From positions 434,001 through 498,000 of the forward strand of contig QWDA01000002.1 of NCBI GenBank assembly GCA_003605175.1: 64,000 nt of DNA, read 5' to 3'. This document shows positions 51,347 to 60,792 of this stretch, piece by piece (within the stretch, counting starts at the first letter, position 1; the number at the start of each line of letters is the position of its first letter). The notes below the pieces were generated by a model, which was given only the letters and a program-made list of their open reading frames with translations, was not told where the DNA came from and ran no database searches. Position numbers and translations under genes: made by a program. Source of the DNA: Paracoccaceae bacterium. GTDB lineage: Bacteria > Pseudomonadota > Alphaproteobacteria > Rhodobacterales > Rhodobacteraceae.

Positions 51347-51395
51347 GGGTGGACAAGCCCCACTGAAGCCGCCCTTCGGTCGTAACAAGCACAAG

Positions 51396-51559
51396 CCGGG
51401 CGAGCGCCTGCCCGTGGGATGGCGCCACTACCGGTTTCCACGCGCTTGATGGTGCCACCTGCCTCCGACCTCGAAGGTGCGCGCAAATGTCACCAAAGCG
51501 CCAGCCCGCCGAGACGGGCAGGCGCTCGCCCGGCGCCTTCGGCGCAATTCGGGCGGGAG
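51396..51559 (-). repeat. Dispersed intergenic repeat with terminal inverted repeats, copy B
   Basis: 164 bp, inverted relative to the copy at 7606-7770. Its ends CCGGGCGAGCGCCTGCCCG and CGGGCAGGCGCTCGCCCGG are perfect 19-bp inverted repeats. Ends and the central block near GGTGCCACC are conserved; the sequence between differs more. It lies between the DUF606 gene and a small hypothetical gene. Confidence 0.82.
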
Positions 51560-51576
51560 TATTGGCCCGGCGCCGA

Positions 51577-51798
51577 TCAGTAACGCGGGAACTTCCACGT
51601 TTCCGGCGTGTCATCGAACTCAACGCGCTGACTTCGCCAAACCAACTTGTACAAAGGCTCTTCCGGGAAGTCCCCCATCGTCAGTTCGCACTTTGCGCCG
51701 CGATAGCGGCCTTGCCAGCCAGGACTCCCGACCACCTTGACCCATGATATTTCGGCGCTCAGCAAGCTTCGGATGGAGTTGGAGTCATTTATGGTCAT
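51577..51798 (-). CDS. Small hypothetical protein
   Basis: 73 residues: starts MTINDSNSIRSLLSAEIS, then WQGRYRGAKCELTMGDFPEEP and ends FDDTPETWKFPRY. The mix of aromatics, prolines and acids and the unbiased codon use suggest a real, possibly transferred gene and not a shadow. Function unknown. No strong ribosome site is visible. Confidence 0.6.
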   Translation of the reverse strand: MTINDSNSIRSLLSAEISWVKVVGSPGWQGRYRGAKCELTMGDFPEEPLYKLVWRSQRVEFDDTPETWKFPRY

Positions 51799-51944
51799 CT
51801 GATCCCAAGACTTCTGTTCATCGTCGGATTAGGGTTCTGCCGCCTTGAACTATCCTCATGCGTAGCGCTTTGCCGCCGTACACTTCGGCAACGGCTTCTT
51901 TTCGACATAACGTTGGAGCGATTCATGCGACCGAAACGGCCGCG

Positions 51945-52337
51945 CTATTCCTGCACCGTCTCCAGAAACGCCGCGATGTCGAGTACGGCCTGGCTGGTGA
52001 AGATCGGCGTGCCGTCCGGGTCGTCGATCACCGCGCTCCGGTCCTCGAGGATATAGCCGAAGAGCGGCATCGGCCCGCCATGGGCGAGGAGCATGTCGCG
52101 CCCGTCGATCCGGCGCACCACGTCGGTCATGGGAAAGACCCCGTCCTCGGAAAGCCGCGTCAGGTCGGCCGGCGCGACGGAGAGGATGTCGCGCATCGGC
52201 CCGTCGCCCCTTGCGGTGGCGCCGTGGCAGGGGGCACAATTTTCCTGGAACAGGGCGCGGCCCGCCCTCGGATCGGCGGCGAGCGCGAGGCCGGGCAGCA
52301 TCGCGGCGGCGGCCGCCAGTTTCAGAACGCTCCGCAT
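51945..52337 (-). CDS. Secreted monoheme cytochrome c
   Basis: 130 residues. A signal peptide (ALAADPRAG) is followed by one heme-binding motif CAPCH and a later Met-rich stretch (for example GGPMPLFGY) that may give the sixth ligand. Periplasmic electron carrier; partner unknown. GGAG lies 6 nt ahead of the start. Confidence 0.88.
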   Translation of the reverse strand: MRSVLKLAAAAAMLPGLALAADPRAGRALFQENCAPCHGATARGDGPMRDILSVAPADLTRLSEDGVFPMTDVVRRIDGRDMLLAHGGPMPLFGYILEDRSAVIDDPDGTPIFTSQAVLDIAAFLETVQE

Positions 52338-52401
52338 GGTCGTCTCCATCAAGCTGTCGCCACAGCGTCACCCCTCGGGTGGCGCCGCGCCTTGATGCCG
52401 A

Positions 52402-53076
52402 TCAAACGAGCTGGCCGGCCTCCAGCGTTACGGTGCGGTCCATCCTGGCGGCGAGTTCGGGATTGTGCGTGGCGATCAGCGCGGCGAGGCCGGTCTCGCG
52501 CACGAGGCCGAGGAGCATGTCGAACACCACGTCGGATGTGGCCGGATCGAGATTGCCGGTGGGCTCGTCGGCGAGGAGCAGTTTCGGCGCGTTGGCGAGC
52601 GCCCGGCAGAAGGCGACGCGCTGCTGTTCGCCGCCCGAGAGCGCCGCGGGGCGGTGGGAGGCGCGGCCGGTGAGGCCGACGCGGCCGAGGAGGTCTGCGG
52701 CGCGTTCGGCCGCCCTGCCCTCGCCCGCGCCATCGGCAAGCTGCGGCAGGATCACGTTTTCGGCGGCGGTGAATTCGGGCAGGAGGTGGTGGAACTGGTA
52801 GACGAAGCCCACGTCGCGGCGCCGCGCCTCGGTGCGGGCGCGATCGGAGGCGCTTGTCAGGTCCTGCCCGGCAATGGCGACGGTGCCGGCATCGGCGGTG
52901 TCGAGAAGCCCGGCGATGTGGAGGAGTGTGGATTTGCCCGCGCCCGAAGGCGCCACGAGCGCCACGACCTCGCCCGGCGCGAGGGTCAGCGAGGCGCCCT
53001 GCAGCACCGTCACCTCGTTCGGACGGCCGGGGTTGAACGCCTTGGCGATCCCGTCGAGCCTGAGCGCCTCACTCAT
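52402..53076 (-). CDS. lolD: Lipoprotein-releasing ABC transporter ATPase
   Basis: 224 residues with Walker A ([12 protein letters not shown]), signature [15 protein letters not shown] and Walker B ([13 protein letters not shown]). Drives release of lipoproteins from the inner membrane to LolA. The start overlaps the permease stop by 8 bp. Confidence 0.93.
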   Translation of the reverse strand: MSEALRLDGIAKAFNPGRPNEVTVLQGASLTLAPGEVVALVAPSGAGKSTLLHIAGLLDTADAGTVAIAGQDLTSASDRARTEARRRDVGFVYQFHHLLPEFTAAENVILPQLADGAGEGRAAERAADLLGRVGLTGRASHRPAALSGGEQQRVAFCRALANAPKLLLADEPTGNLDPATSDVVFDMLLGLVRETGLAALIATHNPELAARMDRTVTLEAGQLV

Positions 53077-54352
53077 AGCGGAGCGCCTCCACGGGGTTCA
53101 GCCGCGCCGCGCGCCGGGCCGGGAAGAGCGTGACGAAGAAGGACAGGAACAGCGAGAGGCCCACCGCCTTGCCCACGTCGGCGAAGCTCAGTTCGGCCGG
53201 GAGCCGGTAGGTGGGGCGCACCGAGCCGTCCCAGACATTGCCGCCCGAGGCGCTGTTCACCAGCGCCATGATATCCTCGAAATAGATCGCGAAGAGAGAA
53301 CCCAGGATCACCCCGAAAAGCGTGCCCAGGAGCCCCACGAGGCCACCGCAGAGGAAGAAGACGCGCATCACCGCACCCTCGGTGAGGCCCATGGTGCGCA
53401 GGATGCCAATGTCGCGGCCCTTGTTCTTCACAAGCATCACGAGGCCCGAGATGATGTTCATCGCGGCAATCAGGACGAGGACGCTCATCAACACGAACAT
53501 CACGTTGTCCTCGACCGCGAGCGCATCGAGGAAGGCGCCGGCGCTCTGCTTCCAGGTCCAGAGATAGCTGCCCTCGCCGGCTGCGGCGAGGAGCGCGGGG
53601 CCGAGAGCGTCCACATGGTCGGGATCGGCCACCATGACCTCGATCTGGTCGGCCACGCCGTCGCGGTTGAAATAGGTCTGCGCCTCGGCGAGCGGCATGT
53701 AGACGCGGATCCGGTCGATATCCGCCCGGCCCGCCGAGAAGACGTAGACCACCTCGTAATTCGAGATCCGGGGCGAGGTTCCGAAGGCGGTCTTGACGCC
53801 GTTCGGGCTGATCAGGCGCACCACGTCGCCCACGCCCACGCCCAGGTCGCGCGCGAGTTCCGAGCCGATCGCGATGCCGTCGGGGAACCGGGAGAGATCG
53901 CCGATCGAGGTCTCGGGGTCGACGATGCGCGGCAAGCCCGCGAGGTCTTCGGGACGGATCCCGTAGACATCCGCCGCGGCGTTCATGTCGCGCGCGTTGG
54001 CCATCACCTGGCCCCGCACCAGCGGCGCCGCGCGGGTGACGCCGGGGACCGCGCGAAGCCGCTCGGTCATCGCGTCGTAGTCGGGGATCGTGCGGGTGAA
54101 GCCGCCGGTCTCGGTCTGGCGAGTTTCCTCGTAGACCGTCACATGGGCGTTGGCGCCGAGGATCGTGTCGACGAACTCGGTGCGGAAGCCGGTGCGGACC
54201 GCAAGCGTGATGATCAGCGCGGCAACGGCGAGGGTGATGCCGATCAGGCTGATCCAGGTCATTACGCTGACCCCGCCCTCGGCCCGGCGGGCGCGCAGGT
54301 AGCGCCAGGCGATCAGCCACTCGTAGCGCGCGAAGGGGGCGGTGGAGGCCAC
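53069..54352 (-). CDS. lolC: Lipoprotein-releasing ABC transporter permease (LolC/LolE type)
   Basis: 427 residues with the first membrane segment near 30-50, a large periplasmic loop and three C-terminal membrane segments (FtsX-like). The N-terminal [25 protein letters not shown] is typical. Only one permease is present; in alphaproteobacteria a single LolC/E protein commonly forms the homodimeric channel. Coupled to lolD. Confidence 0.93.
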   Translation of the reverse strand: MASTAPFARYEWLIAWRYLRARRAEGGVSVMTWISLIGITLAVAALIITLAVRTGFRTEFVDTILGANAHVTVYEETRQTETGGFTRTIPDYDAMTERLRAVPGVTRAAPLVRGQVMANARDMNAAADVYGIRPEDLAGLPRIVDPETSIGDLSRFPDGIAIGSELARDLGVGVGDVVRLISPNGVKTAFGTSPRISNYEVVYVFSAGRADIDRIRVYMPLAEAQTYFNRDGVADQIEVMVADPDHVDALGPALLAAAGEGSYLWTWKQSAGAFLDALAVEDNVMFVLMSVLVLIAAMNIISGLVMLVKNKGRDIGILRTMGLTEGAVMRVFFLCGGLVGLLGTLFGVILGSLFAIYFEDIMALVNSASGGNVWDGSVRPTYRLPAELSFADVGKAVGLSLFLSFFVTLFPARRAARLNPVEALRYE

Positions 54353-54614
54353 GTCTGTCCCGGTCTGTTGACTGCTCTGGGCCCTGCCTTAGCTGGATCG
54401 GGGCCGGGCTACAACGGGTCGGGCGGCAGGATCCCGCGGGCGGACGGGCCGACCCGCGGGCGTGGCACAGCGCCGCTCTTGTGGTGCGACGCGAAGGCCT
54501 TTCGTTAACCAGTTGTTAAATTTAATGTTTCGTTAACGCATCCGCTCTGACAGCTTGGGGATGTCGTCGAGGTGGGGCGGCCGTTCCAGTATCCAGATGC
54601 CGAGTATGCGCCCC

Positions 54615-55370
54615 ATGTCGTTCCGTGCCCTCCTGTTCCTCACTGGCCTCTTCGCGGTCTTGTCCGCCCCCGCACGGGCGCAATCGAGCCTCGGCGTCAC
54701 CGGAATCTCGGCACGTGCCATGGCCGAGGACAGCGAAGGCGGTTTGTCTTTCGGCGACCTCACCGTCGATGTGGCGATCACCGAGCATCACGGGTTTCAG
54801 GGCGATCTGGCGCTGGTCTCGACCGAGACCGGGACTGAAGGGCGGATGGCGGCGCGTCTCTACATGATGCCGGTCGCGGGCCACAAATACGGACTCTTCG
54901 CCTTCGCCGGCGATTTCGACGGGCGCTCGGCGGCCTATGGCGGTTTCGGCGCCGAGGGGATCCTGGCGATGGGCGAACGGACCGCGCTGGAACTGCGGGC
55001 CGGTCTGGGGCTGGCGAACGGCACCGGGCTCGACTTCCTGTTCGCCGAAGGTGCTCTCCATCGCGATCTCGGCCGGGATCTGGAGCTGGGCCTCTCGTTA
55101 TCGGTGGCCGATATCGACGAGCTCGACCTCCAGGCGCTGAGCCATGCGGTCGGTCTCTCGCTCGCCTACCGGCCCGACGGACAACCCTGGGGCGCCTTCG
55201 CCGAGGTTTCGCGCCACGGGCTCTCGGGCCGCGACGGCGCGCCGGACGAGACCACCTTCCGCACCGGGCTGACGCTCGACCTGGGAACGCGCCGCACCGG
55301 CGGGCCGGAGACGCGGCCCTATGCCACGCCCGATCCGCTCCGCCCGGTGATCCGCCGCGGGCTGTTCTGA
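54615..55370 (+). CDS. Secreted beta-rich protein
   Basis: About 251 residues. Signal peptide (FLTGLFAVLSAPARAQ) followed by alternating hydrophobic stretches of the outer-membrane barrel type (for example GLFAFAGDFDGRSAAYGGFGAEGI and VGLSLAYRPDGQPWGAFAEVS) and a C-terminal Phe. It is a candidate small outer-membrane or periplasmic protein of unknown role. ATG 54606 is an alternative start. Confidence 0.7.
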   Translation: MSFRALLFLTGLFAVLSAPARAQSSLGVTGISARAMAEDSEGGLSFGDLTVDVAITEHHGFQGDLALVSTETGTEGRMAARLYMMPVAGHKYGLFAFAGDFDGRSAAYGGFGAEGILAMGERTALELRAGLGLANGTGLDFLFAEGALHRDLGRDLELGLSLSVADIDELDLQALSHAVGLSLAYRPDGQPWGAFAEVSRHGLSGRDGAPDETTFRTGLTLDLGTRRTGGPETRPYATPDPLRPVIRRGLF

Positions 55371-55501
55371 GCCCCGGATGTCGGCGCCGGCGTGAGCCCA
55401 CGCCGGCAGTGGCCTGAAATTCCGCGATTTTTCCACAACCTCGCCGCAATTCGTCAACAGATTGTTCACGGATTTTGCATCAAGGGGCGAGGAGCGGGGT
55501 G

Positions 55502-56041
55502 ATGCAGGCGACGGACCAGAACGGGGCCGAGGCGGGTTTTCTGGCGATCCGGCTGGTGATCCTGGCCTATCTGACGGGCATGGTGGCGGGGCTGGTGCAC
55601 TGGCCGGCCGAGACCGGGCTGACGGGGCTCCTCGTCCCCGGTCTCGTGGCTTCGGCGCTTGCCAAGATCCTCGTGGTCCTTCTGGCCGGGTTCACGCTCG
55701 GCGGCCCCTGGCGGCGCGAGGCGGCCCTCCTCCTCGCCCATGTGCTGTTCTGGTCGAGCTATCTCGTGATGTTGAATTCGGGGGCCGGCACCGGGTTCTG
55801 GCGCGATCTCGCGGTGATCGGTGCACTTCTTCTCGCCACGCCCGCGCCTGCGCTGCGCCCCGAGGCGCCGCGGCCGGGCGTTGTCGGCCGGGTCGAACAT
55901 GTGTCTACGCGTCGCGGCCGCCCCGCGCTTCGCCGCCGGCCCGCCCCGGAGCCCGCCGTGCCGCCCCTGCTCTGGCAGTCCAGGCGGAGCCGGCTGATCC
56001 TCGTCGAGCCGCTGACCGAGAGCGCCCGCGCGGCCTCCTGA
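55502..56041 (+). CDS. Hypothetical inner-membrane protein
   Basis: 179 residues with about four membrane segments, then a basic cytoplasmic tail (HVSTRRGRPALRRRPAPEP). I do not recognise the family. GAGGAG lies 7 nt upstream of the start. The following glycosyltransferase-like gene is 55 bp downstream. Confidence 0.68.
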   Translation: MQATDQNGAEAGFLAIRLVILAYLTGMVAGLVHWPAETGLTGLLVPGLVASALAKILVVLLAGFTLGGPWRREAALLLAHVLFWSSYLVMLNSGAGTGFWRDLAVIGALLLATPAPALRPEAPRPGVVGRVEHVSTRRGRPALRRRPAPEPAVPPLLWQSRRSRLILVEPLTESARAAS

Positions 56042-56096
56042 CCCTTCCGGCGGCCCGGCGGAACCCCTATACTCGCCGGACGGAACCGGGGCTTGA

Positions 56097-57083
56097 ATGA
56101 GCAGTCGCTTCAACATCATGGTGGTCGGTCAGCGCGGCCGGGTCGGCTACGAGGCGCTCCTCTTCGCCGCGAGCCTGCGCGAGATGGACCCGGGTTTCGC
56201 GGGCCGGCTGATCGTGGCCGAACCGCAACCGGGGCCGCTCTGGTCCAATGATCCGAGGATCGGCGATCCCGAGCTCTATGCCGCGCTGGAGGCGCTCGGG
56301 GCCGAGGTGGTCCCGTTCGAAAGCCGGGTCTTCGGCGAGAGCTACCCCAATGCGAACAAGGCCGAGGGGCTGGCGGCGCTGCCTGCGGGCGAGCCGTTTC
56401 TGTTCTTCGACAGCGACACGCTTGTGACGGGGCCGCTGAGCGAGATCGACTTCGATTTCTCCCGCCCGGCGGCGTCGATGAAGCGCGAGGCGACCTGGCC
56501 CGAGATCGAGCTCTACGGGCCTGGCTACGGCGCGACCTGGGGCGCGCTCTACGAGATGTTCGGGCTCGATTTCGAAAGCTCGCTCGATCTGACGCAGCCT
56601 GACGAATACTGGGAGCGCTATCTCTATTTCAACGCGGGCTGGTTCTTTGGCGCCGATCCCGCCGTGTTCGGCGCGCGCTTCACCGAGGTCATGCGCCGGA
56701 TCCGCGACAACCCGCCCGAGGCGCTGGTCTGTCAGGCGCTCTATCCCTGGCTCGACCAGATCGCGTTGCCGCTCGTGATCCACGGTTTCGGCGGCGGGCG
56801 GCCGGGGCCGGAACTGGCCGGGCTCGACGGCGCGGCGACCTGCCACTGGCGGGTGATGCCGCTCCTCTACGCGCGCGAGAGCGACCGCGTGGTCGAGGTT
56901 CTGGAAAAGGTCGCGGCGCCGAACCGGGTGAAGAAGGTCCTGAAGCGGCACGAGCCCTTCAAGCTGATGATCTATCACGGCCGCGGCGCCAAGGTGCGGG
57001 CGCTGTTCGACCGCGACGCCCTGCCCCGCCGCGAACAGGCGATCCGCAACCGGATCAAGGCGAAGGGGTTCTGGGTGCGGTGA
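56097..57083 (+). CDS. Glycosyltransferase-like protein
   Basis: 328 residues. FNIMVVGQRGRVGYEALLF opens a Rossmann-like fold and FFDSDTLVTG carries a DxD-type metal/sugar-nucleotide motif. The later part has HWRVMPLLY. It resembles nucleotide-diphospho-sugar transferases, but donor and acceptor are unknown and no surface-polysaccharide cluster is nearby. Confidence 0.72.
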   Translation: MSSRFNIMVVGQRGRVGYEALLFAASLREMDPGFAGRLIVAEPQPGPLWSNDPRIGDPELYAALEALGAEVVPFESRVFGESYPNANKAEGLAALPAGEPFLFFDSDTLVTGPLSEIDFDFSRPAASMKREATWPEIELYGPGYGATWGALYEMFGLDFESSLDLTQPDEYWERYLYFNAGWFFGADPAVFGARFTEVMRRIRDNPPEALVCQALYPWLDQIALPLVIHGFGGGRPGPELAGLDGAATCHWRVMPLLYARESDRVVEVLEKVAAPNRVKKVLKRHEPFKLMIYHGRGAKVRALFDRDALPRREQAIRNRIKAKGFWVR

Positions 57084-57266
57084 CCATGTGACAGGGGCCG
57101 CGGCCGACCCTGGGACGGCGCCTTCGGACCGCCTGTGCTCGGCGGCTCATCTTGAAAGCATCGACCGACGGCTGAGCGGGTTCCGACTTCGCCTTGCGCC
57201 CTCCCATCGGGAGCGATGGCCTGGGCTGGTCGCCCGGGCCGGAAATCGATCAGACGGGCTCTTGCC

Positions 57267-58214
57267 TCAGCCGCAGGTGCCCGCCACCGTCGCGGTATCC
57301 TCGTCCGTGGCCGTCACGTAGACCCGGCAGGCGGTGCCGTCGGATGCCGTGGCGTCGACGCGCCCGCCCGGATCGACATCGATCACCTCGACGCCGTTCA
57401 CCGCGATGCGGGCGGCGCCGGAGGGGGTGACGGAGGAGAGGAAGACCGAGAGCTGGCCCTCGGCGAGCGGCACGGAATGGCCGGGTTTCAGGACCTGGGT
57501 CGGCAGGTCGGCCACCTCTTCGCTGTCGCAGCTGCCGGAGAGCGTGGCATGGCCACGGTCGATGGCGTCGAGCGAGACGGTGCAGCCGCCGGTCCCGGTC
57601 TGGATCGACGCGGTGTCGCCCACGGCCACTTCGTGCATCGTGCCGTTGAGCGAAAGCCGGGCAGTGCCGGCGGCATCGTCGACGCGGGAGACGAAGACCC
57701 GGAAGGCGCCGTCGGAGAAGATCGCGGTGTCGCCGGCGGCATAGCCATCGGGGGCCGGGAGGTCGGCGGCCGGCGCGGGAGCCGCCGCCTGTTCGGGCGC
57801 GGCTTCGCTGGCCGGCGCCACAGTGGGTACCGGCGCCTGCACGGCGTCCTTCAGGGCCGCGCCAAGCGCGGCGATGTCGGATTTCAACCCCTTGGCCTGT
57901 TCCTCCGCCGCACCGACGCTGTCGCCCAGCGTCGTTTCGAGCGCGGCCAATTTGTCCTCGAACGCCTTCAGCGCCGCATCGCGCGACGCGGTGTCGCTCA
58001 CCGCGGCCTCGAGTGCCGCGATCCGCTCGCCAAGCGCGGTCATCGCGCCGGTGCGCTCGGCCTCGGCGGCCTTCGCCGCCTCATGCGCGGCGCCGGTCGC
58101 ATCGGCCACAGCCGCGCGCACGCGGGTCTCGCTGATCCCGCCGCCGATCAGCACCCCGGCGATCAACCCGATGGCGAGGCCGCCGATACCGTAAAGGATA
58201 TTGTTCGCGGACAT
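57267..58214 (-). CDS. Membrane-anchored coiled-coil protein with two tandem Cys-pair domains
   Basis: 315 residues: a membrane anchor near 7-27, a coiled coil near 30-125, an Ala/Pro linker to about 155, then two similar beta domains of about 65 residues. Each has one Cys in a CTV or CRV context and one in a GSC or GTC ending, which suggests a disulphide per domain. Internal duplication is visible by alignment of FRVFVSRVDDAAGTARLSLNG with LSVFLSSVTPSGAARIAVNG. The function is unknown; the C-terminal part should be periplasmic. GGAGG is 7 nt from the ATG. Confidence 0.75.
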   Translation of the reverse strand: MSANNILYGIGGLAIGLIAGVLIGGGISETRVRAAVADATGAAHEAAKAAEAERTGAMTALGERIAALEAAVSDTASRDAALKAFEDKLAALETTLGDSVGAAEEQAKGLKSDIAALGAALKDAVQAPVPTVAPASEAAPEQAAAPAPAADLPAPDGYAAGDTAIFSDGAFRVFVSRVDDAAGTARLSLNGTMHEVAVGDTASIQTGTGGCTVSLDAIDRGHATLSGSCDSEEVADLPTQVLKPGHSVPLAEGQLSVFLSSVTPSGAARIAVNGVEVIDVDPGGRVDATASDGTACRVYVTATDEDTATVAGTCG

Positions 58215-58298
58215 GACCTTACCTCCGTTGTCGATCCGGACCTGCGCCGGCCCCGGACCAACCCTAGGTCCCGCCGGACCGGCCCGCAAGCACTGCCG

Positions 58299-59015
58299 TC
58301 AGAGCGGGTAGCGGCGCGGGGCGAGGCCGGACTGGAACCAGGTGAGGAAGCTCACCATCGAGAAGACCGGGAGGCCCGCCGCGGCGCGGATATCGGCGGC
58401 ATAGGGCGTCATGTTGGTGCATTCGAGCACGATGGCGCCAAGATCGGGATGCGTGGCCCGGAGCGCCAGGGCGGCTTCGATATTGTCGGCGCGGGCGGCG
58501 TCGATATCGAGTTCAGGTTCGTCGCCGAGGATCGCGCGGGTGAATTCGCGCCCGCCCTCGGTGCTGCCGATCGGGGTTTCCTCGGGCACGCCCGCGGCGA
58601 CGAGATGGGCCGGGGTGAGCGTCGAGGCGGAAATCGTCAGGATGCCGGCGCGGCGGCCGGGCGGAAGGAGCCGGTTCACCATGGCCACCTGCATCAGCGA
58701 GGAGGCGGCGACGGGCACGCCCGCGGCCGCGGCCAGTTCGGACTGGAACAGCGAGAGAAAGCCGCAATTCGTGGCGATCCCGTCGACCCCGTCGCGGACG
58801 AGGTCGCGCGCGGCATCGAGGAAATCGGGCAGGAGCCCCTCCGCCCCCTTGCGCACTACCCGGTCGGGCGAGGCGCCGCGGACGATGCGGTAATGCACCG
58901 GGAAATCCCAGCTTCCGGCGTGCCCCATATCGCCCGGGATGCGCGGAAACCGGGCTTCGAGCATCAGGATGCCCAGGGATGCGCCGTAGATCGCCTTGCC
59001 GCCCGTGACCTTCAT
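58299..59015 (-). CDS. Asp/Glu/hydantoin racemase superfamily protein
   Basis: 238 residues. Two catalytic-type cysteines lie in IATNCGFLS and VLECTNMTP. The two halves mirror each other in the family manner. It may racemise an amino acid or related acid. It faces the TPP enzyme gene across a short gap; the shared neighbourhood suggests a common pathway. GGAG lies 6-7 nt ahead of the ATG chosen. Confidence 0.82.
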   Translation of the reverse strand: MKVTGGKAIYGASLGILMLEARFPRIPGDMGHAGSWDFPVHYRIVRGASPDRVVRKGAEGLLPDFLDAARDLVRDGVDGIATNCGFLSLFQSELAAAAGVPVAASSLMQVAMVNRLLPPGRRAGILTISASTLTPAHLVAAGVPEETPIGSTEGGREFTRAILGDEPELDIDAARADNIEAALALRATHPDLGAIVLECTNMTPYAADIRAAAGLPVFSMVSFLTWFQSGLAPRRYPL

Positions 59016-59097
59016 CGCCGTCTCCGCCATTCCACGGCGCATCATTGACGCCGCCCGGGCGCTTTTCCAAGATGCGTCGCACACGAACGGGGGCCCC

Positions 59098-60792
59098 ATG
59101 CGAGACGCGAACCACCTGACCGGCGCCGAGGCGGCGGTGAAGATGCTGGACGCCTACGGGGTCAGGCACATGTTCGGGCTCTGCGGCGATACCACGCTGC
59201 CGTTTTATGACGCGCTCTGTCGGCTCGATCACGGGATCACCCATATCCTGACCCGCGACGAGCGGCACGCGGGTTACATGGCCGACGGCTATGCCCGCGT
59301 GACCGGACGGCCCGGCATCTGCGAAGGGCCCTCGGGCGGCGGAGCGACCTATATCCTGCCGGGCGTGGTAGAGGCGAACGAGAGCTCGGTGCCGGTGCTG
59401 GCGATCACCACCGATGTGGCGACCACCTCGGCGGGGCGCTATCCGCTGACCGAGCTCGACCAGGAGGCGCTGTTCCGGCCTCTGACCAAGTGGAACGCGG
59501 TTCTGAGCGACGCGGCAAGGCTGCCCGCGGCGATGCGGCAGGCGTTCCGGGCGATGACAACCGGGCGGCCCGGCGCGGTGCATCTGGCGTTTCCGTTCGA
59601 CGTGCAGAAGGCGGAAGTGCCGGAGGCGGAGATCTGGGCCAATCCGCGGCACCGTTCCTTCCCCGCGAGCCGCGCCGCACCTGACCCGGCGGACATCCGC
59701 GCCGCCGCCGACCTTCTGGGCGAGGCCCGCGCGGCCGTGGCGATCTGTGGCGGCGGCCCGGTGATCGCGGGGGCCTTCGACAGCCTCGAACGGCTGGCCA
59801 AGGCCCTCGACCTGCCCGTCGCCACGACCGTTTCGGGCCAGGGGGCCATCGCCGAGACGGACCCCCGCGCCGTCGGCGTCGTCGGCTCGAACGGCGGCGT
59901 GCCCTCGACCCGCGCCGTCGTTGACGAGGCCGACCTGATCCTCTTCATCGGCTGCCGCGCGGGCTCGGTCACGACCGAGCGCTGGCGGGTTCCGAAGCCC
60001 GGCATCCGGGTCATCCACATCGACAGCGACCCGATGGTGATCGGCGCGAACTACCCGACCGACGTCGCCATCGTCGCCGATGCGCGGCTGGCCCTGGAGG
60101 CGCTCGTCGCCGAGGTCGAGGCGCGCCGGGCGATGCCGCGCCAGGACGGCCATCGCCGCGCTGCCGCAGCATGGGCGGCGAAGCATGACGCCTTCGCCCC
60201 CCTCGCTGCGAGCGCAGAAAGCCCGATCCGGCCAGAGGCGGTGATCGCGGCCTTGCAGGACGTGTTGAGCGACGACGCGGTGATCGTCGCCGATCCGGGC
60301 ACGCCCTGCCCCTATGTCTCGGCCCATTACCGCTGGCCAATGCCGGGGCGGCATTTCATCACCAACCGGGCGCACGGTGCGCTCGGCTACGCGCTGGCGG
60401 CGGCGATGGGCGCAAAGATCGGGCGGCCGGAAGCGCCGGTGGTGGCGTTGATGGGGGATGGCTCGTTCGGCTTCGCCTGCGGGGAGCTCGAGACGCTGGT
60501 GCGGCACAAGGTGGCGGTGACCTCGCTCGTCTTCTCGAACGCGACGTTCGGTTGGATCAAGGCGGGGCAGAATGCGGGCTTCGGGCAGCGGTTCTACAAC
60601 GTCGATTTCGGGCGGACCGACCATGCCGCTGTGGCCCGCGCCTTCGGCGTGAAGGCCTGGACGGTGGAGGACCCGGCCGCGCTGCGCCCGGTCCTGCGCG
60701 AGGCGCTCGCCCATGACGGGCCGACGCTGATCGACGTGATCGCCCAGCCCTTGCACGAGGCGGCGGCGCCGGTGTCGGAGTGGGTCGCATGA
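59098..60792 (+). CDS. Thiamine diphosphate-dependent enzyme of the acetolactate synthase family
   Basis: 564 residues. The catalytic Glu is in DERHAGYMADGYAR (E55) and the TPP/Mg motif is GDGSFGFACGE near 452 with a later Asn. Members decarboxylate or condense 2-oxo acids. It is not IlvB itself as no small subunit is adjacent. The stop overlaps the next gene (ATGA). Confidence 0.87.
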   Translation: MRDANHLTGAEAAVKMLDAYGVRHMFGLCGDTTLPFYDALCRLDHGITHILTRDERHAGYMADGYARVTGRPGICEGPSGGGATYILPGVVEANESSVPVLAITTDVATTSAGRYPLTELDQEALFRPLTKWNAVLSDAARLPAAMRQAFRAMTTGRPGAVHLAFPFDVQKAEVPEAEIWANPRHRSFPASRAAPDPADIRAAADLLGEARAAVAICGGGPVIAGAFDSLERLAKALDLPVATTVSGQGAIAETDPRAVGVVGSNGGVPSTRAVVDEADLILFIGCRAGSVTTERWRVPKPGIRVIHIDSDPMVIGANYPTDVAIVADARLALEALVAEVEARRAMPRQDGHRRAAAAWAAKHDAFAPLAASAESPIRPEAVIAALQDVLSDDAVIVADPGTPCPYVSAHYRWPMPGRHFITNRAHGALGYALAAAMGAKIGRPEAPVVALMGDGSFGFACGELETLVRHKVAVTSLVFSNATFGWIKAGQNAGFGQRFYNVDFGRTDHAAVARAFGVKAWTVEDPAALRPVLREALAHDGPTLIDVIAQPLHEAAAPVSEWVA

